64,000 bases of DNA from Echinococcus granulosus. Lineage: Eukaryota; Platyhelminthes; Cestoda; Cyclophyllidea; Taeniidae. The stretch is taken from NCBI RefSeq assembly GCF_000524195.1, contig NW_020170396.1, positions 750,127-814,126 on the forward strand, in the 5' to 3' direction. The first letter of the stretch is position 1, and each line of letters opens with the position of its first letter. Shown one piece after another: positions 49,501 through 61,500 of the stretch. A program made the translations under genes and the position numbers. The notes beneath the pieces were generated by a model that saw nothing but the letters and a program-made list of their open reading frames with translations, did no database searches and was not told the origin of the DNA.

Positions 49501-52500
49501 ACCCTAATCATTTCTTTTTTATAACATCTTTAGAGTGTACCCTCCAACAATTACGGACGAAAGGGCAAAACAGGTGAGTCGGATTAGTTCATACCCTCAA
49601 TTTATGGCACATCACACCTTTGCTTCTCTCCCCTCCTTTTTACTGTACATTTCGAATGGCAGTTGGAGGGGAAAACCCCAATCACCCAATTTGTAGTGGT
49701 CAGTCTGTTGTTAAAGTTGAGGAAAGGGAAGGGGAAAGGAGGTCAGTGTAAGCAGTTACGTCAAGTACATGTGTTTGAACTGCGTGTCCTTTCATTCGCG
49801 TTTCACGGCCTCGCGGCGTCATTCATTCGTTCATTCTCCTCTCCAGTCTAGACATGCGACTTTTTCTCTACGAAATGAGGTGCTCTATAAAGAAGGTTTT
49901 TCATAGAGTTAATCCCTTTTTATTTAATTTTTTTCATTCATACTAGAGCCATTCATGCAAAACAGGACTTTGGCACATAGCCGAACCACAGGGGTACATC
50001 CCACTTCTTGATGCTGAGTTTTTGGAACGACCTTACCAACTAGCATAGCGACGAATTCATAAAAAAAGCCTAATGAAATCCGTGGGTCACAAGTCTTTGG
50101 TGGCGCTGTATTACAGTGACGTAGGGAACAAGCCGACTCAATATTGAGCTAGTTTGTAACGGCATCCAGGGGAAACAAATCTACCTAAAACTACTTTAAT
50201 TTCAGCTATGTGTCACAAAGAGTTGCAGGTACAAATGTTCCCAGGTTATGGAATTTATTTACGAGCGTTCGGGCGCTTTCTATCTTTATCCCAGCTGCTT
50301 CAACAAAATCGGATGATTCCCCAAATTCGAAGTGCCCAATAAATGGGCAGTAGACTCTCGTATCATCCCTATTTGTCTAATAAAAAGCACTTTTACTGAT
50401 CTGGGACCAGCACTACCTTGATAGTTAGATTCTGCTGCGTCATTAAAGTGATGAATACTGACAATTAAGTATCCACAAAATATTGACAGAATGGTGCTTT
50501 TCCAATGGTCTCAATTTCAAAGTCTCTTTCTGACCAGAGTGGCGTTTGCCAAGCCCGTGACTAATTTTTTTCCTGCTTACAGCAATGTGGAAAAAATGCT
50601 GGTTAGAATGGAGCAAATCTTAATTGCAATGTCATTTGGTAAGAACTCTTTGTTATGTGTGACACTGCTAGCTGTAAAAGATCAAAAGAAGGGCTTGCTA
50701 CCAGAAGGAAGACATCAGAATATCTTTGCTTGTATCGCTTACAAAAAGTGGGAGCTAAGATACATCAAGCACCTTTTATTATTTGTTGCCTTATTAGATT
50801 GGCAAAAATTTTACTTTAGAGCCCAGTTGGATGTTGTTTTGCCTACTCTAACGGAAAACGGTATTTCATTACCGGCAATTCTTTCTGTGTTGTTAGTTAT
50901 GCTTGCAGTCCTTCTACCACTTCACTATCGCGACATATTTAGCGGTCATCCCGTGCTCAAGCATATCGTCTGTGTCAGAGTGCTTTTAGGCCTCAAAGTG
51001 GTGGTGTCACGTCTCATGACCTTCTAATTACCCCCTTCTCATGGATACCACTGTGGACATAAAGTAGTGTGGGAATTCGTTAAAGCCAGTATCCATGGTT
51101 CATGAGGTCGAACTAAGTGTCCTTCTGTTGTCATCTGACTGCTGGGACCACTTCACAACATCCGAGTCGTCTACGTGGGCGTAATAAGATGCACCAGTCT
51201 GGCGGTATGGTCATTGCAGGAAAGTGTTTAAGGCAAACTAGATCTTTTAAGCTTATGAAAGAATAAATTTTAAGGAGACGGTACCTTCATTCAAGGTTGT
51301 CCTAGCATCGTCACATGACAGCCTGGACCACTGCTTCAATGCTCACTTTCATTTCAAATTGAAATGATTTTACCGGTTTTCTTCACATGAAGGGGCTCAT
51401 CCTAAAAATCTTAACCTTTCTTGCCAAAGCTATTTTTCAACTCACTGATATCTTCTGCGGTACTCAAAAGTGTTCGTGGCAAGTGTTCTTGTTGGTGAAT
51501 GATTGTGTTCACCGTTCCCACAGATTGATTTACCTCTTGTGCAACATCATCATATGACAAGTTGTGTCGGTAGAACATCCAGAACCACACTTTCCATGGT
51601 GTGATTGCGCATTTACAGGAGTGACTGCTGTGTCAGTGGGGTGAGAACCGCCACGACCGGAATCGTCACTGGCGTGAAGGTGTGCGATTGGCCACTTGTG
51701 AAATGTTATTACTCAAACCACCCGAATGCCCTACTGCTGCATCGTTGTCCTGCATTTGTAGGGTTCGGGCTTGATACTTCAGTTGACAGGGGACTGTAAA
51801 ACCACGTGATGTTACCCATCATTTGGACTAATGGTGTCTGAACTAAGGCATGACATGATCACGGGTTGGAATAAGTGGTGGTTGGACACACTTGTCACCT
51901 GCTACCCTCCGCGGTATTGCCAAAGTATTAAACCCTTTTATAGCTTAGCCTGTTAAATTAAATGTCCCGATTTGATTAAAACATCTATGATGCCTTTGCG
52001 CACATACGAGTGGAGAGATCCCATTGGGGTAGGTGGCATGGGTGGGATCGTATGAAAACAGCGTAGTAGTCAAACCACGGGAGATTAGCAAGAGCTGCGT
52101 AGCCAAGAGTACCATTAAGTTGAATACCATCCCTCAACAATCCTAATCCGACAGTTTGATGATCATACAGCTCACTTCTCATTCCTATGGAAGCGCCAAA
52201 TTTGATTTGGTGGTAGAAGAAAAGGTAATGCCTAGAGCCGCTTCAGCAGCAGTCCTACGGGAGTCTTAGTAAGCCTCCGTTCCTGCCCTCAAGCCTTCTT
52301 ATTCACTTGCGCCACCTCATGGGTTTTCGGTGGGTCGACTATCCCTTTTTGCCCTTCCTACCACAAAGAACTCGCTCCATCCCCTTCCCCTCTGTTTATC
52401 GCGCATAAAGTCTATCACCTTGTCAAAGGCAATGCGTTTGATGGAAATCTTTTTGACAATCGGAGCAGAACTGATTTAATTGGACTCCTTTATGGCTTTG

Positions 52501-55500
52501 AGGTCTGCTTAATCGATTGCCACGGTAGGTCTTTTAATCAACGGTTACAGCTTCCAGTTCCTTCTTTGGAATTGGATCCCAGATATGATTGGGGGAAAGG
52601 AATGTTCCATCGGTGCAACGAATTCCTTTCCCTTGGGGATTTAATGCTGTGTGTATGTGCATGTCCACAGGCCTTCTCCTTTCGGTCATCGAGGTCGTGT
52701 TCGTGTTCCTCCTCTTCTTCATAACAGATAGAAATATGGGAGAACAATACGGTTATGGAATATTGACTTCCGCTTTGATTGTTTTAACAGTATCAGTGGC
52801 ATGAGTTTTTTGCAGGTCTACAAATTTTGATGAGGTTTTTGTCTAAAAAGCAAGTATATTTCTAGGGCATACAACTCTTCCTTTCTTAGTAGAAGGAAAT
52901 ACATTGCCTTGGTAACAGCAACCACCATTTTATGTGCATTTCGCAGCCCAAATTAGCACGAAGGCAGTTGCATATGTGGTGGTGCATTCTACCACCGCTT
53001 GCACCTTTTTCCACTTCACATCTGCAAAAGCGAACAGAAATACTCGCTTTATAGTTGTGTGTTGAGAAGAGATACGAAAATTTTTCCTAATTTTGTTGTC
53101 TTTAGGGCCTCAACTTGACGTAATTCCACGCGTTCTCCCCCAGGGCGGAGCCAGGTCGGAGGAACTCCTGCTCAGTGCCTTTTCGAGGTCACTCTCTGGC
53201 AGCAGTAGTCTTGGTAGCAGCCATCATAGCCACGGTCACCACCACAAACACCACGATCACCACCGTGGTCATCATAGTCACGATAGGTACGCCGTCAGTC
53301 CCATGGCCTTGACACGAGTCACGGAGAATAGACGCTACCTGATGTTCACCAAGGCCTCTCCGTTCAGGGTGGGTCATATGGAATACACCTTTATAGCTTC
53401 GTTATTATGTTTTAAGAACTTGAGTCCCATTTAAGCAGGATATTTTAACACTGATAACCTACGCAATAACACAAAATCCGCCCTACTTTATTGCCAGGCA
53501 TAAAAAAGGTAATTTTAAAACTCCCCACTAATTTTTTTACTGACTGCAACAAAGGCAAGTCAAATCACCGAAAAGATGGCTTTGAAGGAAGCAGTCTCTT
53601 CATCTTTTTAAAATAGAAAAGGATTGAATCCGGTTATCAAATCTTGCTAAAAATCATCATTCTTCCTATCAGTCTAGTTGATTTGGAATTCTCCAAAGTC
53701 AGAAGGATGGCTCAAATAACACTTGTTTCAGGCAAAATCTGAGAATCGCTTTCAGTCCGTGCGAATACGTGCTCCCTTTTATCACTTTAAGTTGAAGATA
53801 GAGAAAAAGAGGCAATTTCTTCCCATACCCGGGGCTCTCAATTCGTGTGCGGATGAGATTTTAGGAGTGAATGCAAGATGATACGAATTATACGGAATGA
53901 AACCGTTAATCAGAGTAAATGGCTGGTCTCAACAATTTGTTTGGTCAGGTATAAGTGTCCGAAATGTCAAGTTCCTTTTGGACTTTACTGGGAAATTATC
54001 ATCTCTGTGGGCGGAGGGGAATTAACTCCAAAATCCTATCTTTCCACACTCAAGGAAGGTACGTACGACAGCAATCGGATGCACTTTGCTGTGTAAGGGG
54101 ATGGGGTTGGGGGCTTCCTATACACAGCAGTTTGGGGTCTTTTTCATACAAATTTCCTCACCTGCCACTTTTCTATTCGCCATGTGAGGTAGTCGTAGAA
54201 AAATGATATGGAAGTAATTTACCGCATGCTGTTAGGTAGGGGATACTTGGTGCTGAAGTTCTCTACACGATTACCATCGGCTTCACACACGTGACGTTTC
54301 GATTTGCCCACCCGAGTTTGGCGTTGTAGACATCTTTCATGTGCCTATAACTTGGCAAGGTCATGACAACCGATTGCATCAAATCACGTGTCGGCAGCAT
54401 ATGGCTTGAGTCTAGATTAACGAGGCAGATGCGAAATCCTTTCCGTCGGGATACAGCTGCCGTGTTGTTTGAGCAACAGATGGTTTGGTCAGTTTGGCAA
54501 AGTCACTGTTAAAACAGGACTCGGTTAGATCCTTGCCTTTAAATGGAATACGTAAGGTAATTGTACCTCTCTCCAGTGTAAAATGAGGCGTTTCCATTAG
54601 ACCAAGTTTTTAGTTGAATAAAAGAATTGTTTTGATTAACTGTTTACTCTACCAAAAGGCCAAAATTAGCAAAATTTTTTCGTCGCAGAAAAGCACCTTT
54701 TGCCTCTAGATCGTCACAATGATGAATTACGCATTAATATACCACAAGAAAAAAGGCCATTGAATGGCTGTATTCCGATGGTGCTAGTAGTGCTTGCCTT
54801 TGGTGTTCCAAAATAAGCCCTCTGTGTGACGCAAGAAAAAGTACAAGGACACCATGTATTCCATTGATGCTCCTTTTAACCCAACCTGTAAGGTACCGTT
54901 CCCGTCACATAGCTTTCCCTTTCACTGCATCCCCTGCCAACGCACGCGCATTGGTAATGCCTCGCAACACCCAAATGCGATTCTTATCCCCTCTCCTCTC
55001 TCCTCTCTCCCACCATAATGAGGCCTTGGTTACACCAAATTAATTGGTCTGCAACAAATAATGCTAAACTCCACCCACTCCTAGAAATTGTTTTCCCAAA
55101 GAGTCATATTTATGAGACTATGGGAGCAACAGTCTGGACACCCTCAACCCCAATCGGCACATCAAAATGGCCTCCGATTAGTCACTCACATTTGGCGTGT
55201 GGCTGATGCATCAATTCAGACAATCAAAATTCGTTGGAGAATTTTTTTACCGCTAAAAGCCAAATTGAAAATTTTCTACGCAGTAAAACGAAGTGAAATT
55301 TGAACCACAAAACCCCTCCTTTTCCTAATCCACGTCAGCTTGCGAAATAGCCACATTTTTCAATCTGGTCGTGCCCTGACCCTCGAAAACTTCATTGCTG
55401 ACGCAGGCAAATAGGGAACGGTGTTTGAATGCCACAACAAAAATGCTGTTTTGAGGGTGTGTCTTTGATCGTCCCATCTTTTGGGCTTTTACGAAACAAG

Positions 55501-58500
55501 CGTTCCGCTTTACAATTGACAGGAATTGGGAATTTTAAAAGAAATATCGTTCGAAGTATGTTTAACGAGATGGTGAGGTACGAACCCGCCTTGGAAATTG
55601 AAACTTGAAGAGCAATATCTTGCGAAACTTTTGTACAAACTTAGCCATGACCCGCTTTCTTATCGGGGAGCAACAGCACGCTAACAAGGCGTTCCCTAAG
55701 GCTCTGTGTGAAACCATGGTCTCAGTCCCTATTGTTCGGCCAATAACTTAATCGGGGTAGAAGTATGAATGCTAAATTCTAGTTCCAAAATCACGCCGTA
55801 TAACTGACACTGGCACGCATTTACGCGGTAGCTTTGGTGCCAAGTGACCTTCGTTCGCCAACCACCAAAGCAGACACCACTACTAGCTAATTTTCTTTCC
55901 TAACACGTTGGCTTCGCTGAAAAATGTCACGGCAGCAGATTAGTGATGCCTTCTGCACCTATCTCCTCCTCCTCCCATCACCAGTGCCCAAGGGGAATCA
56001 TGCGATGTGACACGGTTGTTATTTGCTGCCACAGCTTTACCCACACTTTAGTTATCAACGGCACAAGCATGAACAGAGGGAAAGCCAGGTGTGTATGTGC
56101 ACACAAGTTTTGAGTTTTGCGGGGAAGACCGTTTCAAGCCTAAGGCTGATATAGACACACTATTTGGACAACCACCTACGGAGAAATGCCTCCGCTGTGC
56201 AATCTGAATCGTGGACTGAGTAAACACTTCTGTGCCAATTAAACTTTTTTTTCAAGTCCAACAACTGTCGAGCCTTGTACAATGACTCCTTAAACTATCA
56301 AGTGTGATGTATTTGGAAAACATTCTTAAACGGCAGTTTTTTTTTTTCAGTCACCGTACGAATTCCTCCAGACTCGCGGAAAAGGACTAAGTAAGTATCA
56401 ACCGTCGAAGTCATGCGCCGGTCTACCTTCACTCTTTCCCCTCTTCACCCAACTGCTTTTGCTGTTTTTGTTGTTGCTGCTTCAGCCTGAGGCTATGGGG
56501 GTTCCATGGCCCTCTAAGTGCGAATGTGTCTTTGCTACGACTGAACATTAAAGTAATGTTTTTGCCTCCTCCTCTCGCAGGTGAATCCGAGGTCTACACG
56601 GTGCTCTTCCGGCACACCACATGCTACGAACTGATGCCAGAGAGCGCAAAGTTGGTCACCTTGGACAGCATGCTTCCGGTAGGTTCTTCAAAACGTCATA
56701 TACCAGGCTTGTCCGCTGTTTCATTTGCTTCACCAATTACCAATGCTGCCACTTTGAAGAGGTGACAGTTGCAAGCAGTCGATGTATACGCAATTATAGC
56801 TCAAATTTCAACTTGCAGAGGTCACAATTAGCACTGCTATTATCTCCACCCTCTCCATACGGCTGAATTACCTCTTAGCTGGAAATTAGTAGCTCTTAAG
56901 TGAAATCGGAAAAGTTGAGTCCATATAAGGAATGGAAAAGGAGGAATTTGAAGGAGTACAAACACCACTCTTTTTTTCTAACACTTGGGAAAATTCGTCA
57001 ATACAACTAAACCATCATGGAATGGCGTGCGCCTCTTGGTGTCCAGTGTGCTCTGGACTCCTGAAATGGCAAGCTTTCGTGTTGGCGAATGATTTCGCTC
57101 ACTTTTCGCACAAAGCCAACGTGTCGATAAGACGTCCATGTTCAGACTACTCACAAGCTGACTGCGTGCTCACAGGAGTAACTGCTGTTGTGGCGGGGTG
57201 AGGAGCACCAGGATCGGAATCGTTACCGGCGCAAAGGCGTGAGGCTGGCCACTTGTAAAAAGAATACTCAAACCTTTCAAATGTCTTACCGTTGTGTTTG
57301 TATGGCTGGACTTGGATTCTTCTGTGATTAACAAGGGGCTTCAGCAGCCATGAACAAACTACTACTGCTGCTTGTCATCTTGGTTAAGCTTGTCAAGACC
57401 AGGCAATGACATTGATATGGGTGATTATGAGTACCAGTTGAATGCAATTGACACTTATTACCGCAATGGTAACTTCCCTTCCCATAAGTGAACGCAATTC
57501 TTATTTTATCGCCCATTCGTCAGCACTTCTCGAAAGGCTTCAATTTCTGATGTTACCTTATGCGACAATAGTGATTGCATTCTATCAAAGCCAGATTGAT
57601 AAAGTCCAATTTCACTCTTCGTGTAAGTTCTGCTTCCTTGCCCTCAAGGTCGGAAAGGCATTCCGGGCACTCTGCGTGAACGGGATTCGAGCCGCACCAG
57701 TGTGGGATTCGGAGACACAGACGTTCTCAGGGGTTCTCACAATAAACGACTTCCTTGAAATGCTTACCTACAGTTGGCGACGGCAGATTTGTAACTCCGC
57801 CAGAGAGGGTGAGAAAACGGCGGTTGAGGACATCGAATCCACACCTATCAAAAAGTGGAAGGGTAAGTGGTGCCAACGAGGTCAACATCAGTTTATCTTG
57901 ACTCTTATTTAGTCTATTTGTGAAAGATTAAGTTTTGATGCTAAGGGATGCACGTACTTTTATGCCATATTCTCTTAGTGAGTAGATGGAAAGCTCACCA
58001 TTTTCATTTACTACCCCTATTAGTTAAAAGCTTCTGGGTTGGTTTCAGTGAATCCTGTTTAATATGACGTAGATTTACCGCCTTTGTTGACTAATTAATA
58101 TGAAGATTGGATTTTGTGTCAAACGTTGTCTTATTGTGGTGCTGCCTCCTTAAGCAACCAATCAGTGCTGCGCTCTGAAAAGCCCTGTTGGGATAGCCTA
58201 TTAAGCGAACGACAACAGTTTGACGGCGCGCATGTCAAATGAGTGAAGCGAAAAGGCTACTAACTAGGGTGGATCAAATGCGTTATGATAATTTAAATCG
58301 CATATTTTCCTTAACCCCATATTCTCGCGTTCGAGGCCTACATTAACTTCCCTCGGAGTCATTTGTCTTTCTTGCGTAAATTCCGAGCACTGTTTCATGC
58401 CATTAAACCAAAAAATTATTTTGCTAATGTTTCCCTATTTTTCGTCCCCAAAGGCAAAAGCAGCTAATCTCCTCGGAGTTTATGGGGGCAAATTTTATTT

Positions 58501-61500
58501 CCACCTTTCTTGCCCTAAAGTTTACGCATAAGATTCATTTTGAAGTCAAGTAAACACAGAAATCTTCGCTTTACACTTACTTCCGAACTATCGAGTCTTT
58601 GTCTAGAAAACCCTCATTCATAGTGCCAAAGCTATCCATTTGAGTCTTAAACACCTCTCTGGTTCCATTTTCCAGTCCTTTTTAAAATTTGGTTGTACTT
58701 ACTGAAGATTACTACAAAACTTCAGCTAAAGAAGGTAGGGGCATGGGCTCAAACAAAAAGGGGGCAAAATGTCCTTTACTTTCTCTTGAAAATTGGTTCC
58801 TTAGTCTATGTATCATTAAAGTTTCCTCTTCCCCCGAGAATTATTATTAATTAGCAATAATAATTATTGTAGGAAGGAGTCTTTGAAATGCTTCCTAAAA
58901 AAAATAACGATTCTTCAAGTGGAGATATTTTGAGTCTGGAACGTAGCTAAATGAATTTAATGCATTTATCCAAAAACTATTCCTTTCCTTTTCTGTTATG
59001 ATTTACTTTTGATGGCACTTTTACTACGCATCAAAACGCCCCCGTACGTCGCTTTCCTCAACTTTTCTGAATTTCCAGTGATTTGCCTTTACTTACATCG
59101 GACGCCTCAAAATGGAATTCATGACATCTTGGCTGTAGTAGTCGATATTATCATGAGATCCTCTGGTAGGGAACGGACCATCACTTTCTGGTACACAGTA
59201 GATAACGAACGAAAGTGGTTTCCATTGATAGTATGGTTGGCCAAAATGAAATGACCACACAGAATTGTCAAAGAACGTAGCTAACCTTCGGCCCACACAA
59301 ACGAGCTATCATTTTTGAAGGAAGGCAAAAGTTGTCGTAGAACTAAATAGTCTGATGAAGTGTTAGTACATTATCCTTCAAATGTAATTTTTCCCACACA
59401 TTTGCTTGGATTTATTTTCTCGAAGAAAGTGCTTTATATTTACCCGAGTTACATTTCACCATCAGATCGTTGCTTTGTTGATAAATAGTTAAACTGCTCA
59501 TCTTTTGAATCCATGCAGAAATTCGTGCCCGCACAAAGAACCGAAAATTCTCCGGAATAGGCCCGCATGATACGATCCATGAAGAGGATGAAGAGGTTAA
59601 GGAAGAGCAGGTGAAGGGAGAAGGGGGGGATGGCGAAAGCTGCTCCAGTAGTTGTAGTAGCAGTAGCAGCAGTGATAGTGACACCGACGATGGCGACGGT
59701 GATGACGATGATGGTGGAGACTCTAACTCAGTCGCGTCAGCTCCCTCTCAGTTGGGCGAATTGGAGCACACTCGGATTCACTCCGGCCACCACCGTCAAG
59801 GCTACAAACACCGTTCGGTGCGAGTCTGTGAATGTCGTCGGATGGGGGGCGGGTGCAGTATGCGTTTAAAGCATCACCGGATGGGCGGGCTGACTATCAT
59901 CTACCCCGAGGACTCACTCTATACTGCGCTGCGCCTCCTTGCGCACTGTAAACTCCACCGCCTGCCTGTCTTTGATGATCCAGTCGGTGGAACCGGTAAC
60001 CCTCTTTTCGTACTCACTCACCGATCTCTCCTCGCCTACCTCTACAAGAAACAAATCGACTTGCCCAGACCCAAGTACCTCCAGGCAAGCCTTCAAAGAT
60101 AACTCCTTTTCCAGCTGCGTTGGACACTTTTGACCATTTTAAACGCCATCAGGTTTCCAAGCCAACAGGTATATCGGAAGTCAGTTTTGAGAGAAACCTG
60201 GTTCAGTCTAAAGCAATAGCAAATGCGGTATGCATTAGACATCTTTGATCCAGCAATCAACCGTAACCTTGTAGGAATGCTCCTTCGTTCAAGAAACACC
60301 ACTGACAAGTATAATACATACTTTCTTGTAGGTGTTTGGAAAATGCCTTCACTTGTATTACTTCGAGAATTAATTTTGCAGGCAGGAAGTTGTTCGTAAA
60401 AGTTGCGGCATCTTAAATGGTGAAATAAAATTCATGGCAAAACTTGTGAAGACCTCAAAAATGAGTACCTTACGAGCGAAATAGGGCGATTTTAGTCCTC
60501 ATCAAATTTCTAAAACTCTGGGCTAGACCATTTCGCCTAATACGGAGGACAATATTTCCCCTTTAGGACCATTTTCAAAGTAGTGGGTACTTCAACGGTA
60601 ACGTTTCTTCAAAGGGAAGTTGTTTGGATTGGTATGAAAACAGCCTGATGTGAGGTGGTTCTAACGTCGTTGTGATCACCTGTGAAGGCTATACCATCGA
60701 ATATTCGTCTTGATAGAAAGCTGTTTTGGTCTTGCATGAACATCTAAATTCGCTGTTCGATACTTTGATCACTGTAATGCTTCTGGGATCATAGACTTTT
60801 AAAAGCTTAGTAGAAAAGAAAGCAGTTTCTTTCAAGGAGCAATAAGGTGTATATTTTCTGCCTTGCCGACTATAACTTTTAATACCGGCGGTTTTATTTA
60901 TCATTCCTTCTACTACTGTAATTGCGAAGATTCAGTCATAAAAAGCCGGTGTCCTTTAAGTTTTTGGCTACTCAGCACAAACCAACTTCTGTGGCTGCTC
61001 TTTCAGCGATAAAAACAACATGAATTGGATGTTCGAATCCCAGTAAAGGGAGTTGTTGTGCCTTAAATTACCTTTGTTTGCTGTGGGATATCTTATAAGC
61101 CGCAAACACCTAGCAAAAGCGCCTTCAGTACCATAACACCCAGAAAGTACCACCACGTTGCATCCCTAAGTTAGTTTTGATGCTCCTGAACGTTAAGCAT
61201 GTGGTTGCTGACATTTAGATTGAGTTGTTGAGAGACCCTTTAGTCATTCACTCGGCGCTTTTCCAACTTTAGTGAAAAGGCTGCCTTGGAAGAGGGGAAA
61301 AGAACGGCGTGTCTTTTGCGCACAGAAGACAGTATTAGTAGTGGCAGTGGTTACTCGTCTTTCCTTCCGAGATGAACCGGAAGCAAAACCCTAATTTATA
61401 GATGCTTGAGGGGAGAATGGGGTGCCATGAAAGTGAAGTCGTTGTTACAATAAGTGCATAACCCTTAATGGGGTCTTTCCAAAACCTAGATCAGCTACAA

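Noticed and set aside
59412..59684. Minus-strand leucine/serine frame
   Set aside because: Antisense shadow of the Ser/Asp repeat in gamma exon I.
61030..61050. tRNA-like GTTCGAATCCC box
   Set aside because: No matching acceptor stem or D-arm could be folded around it.
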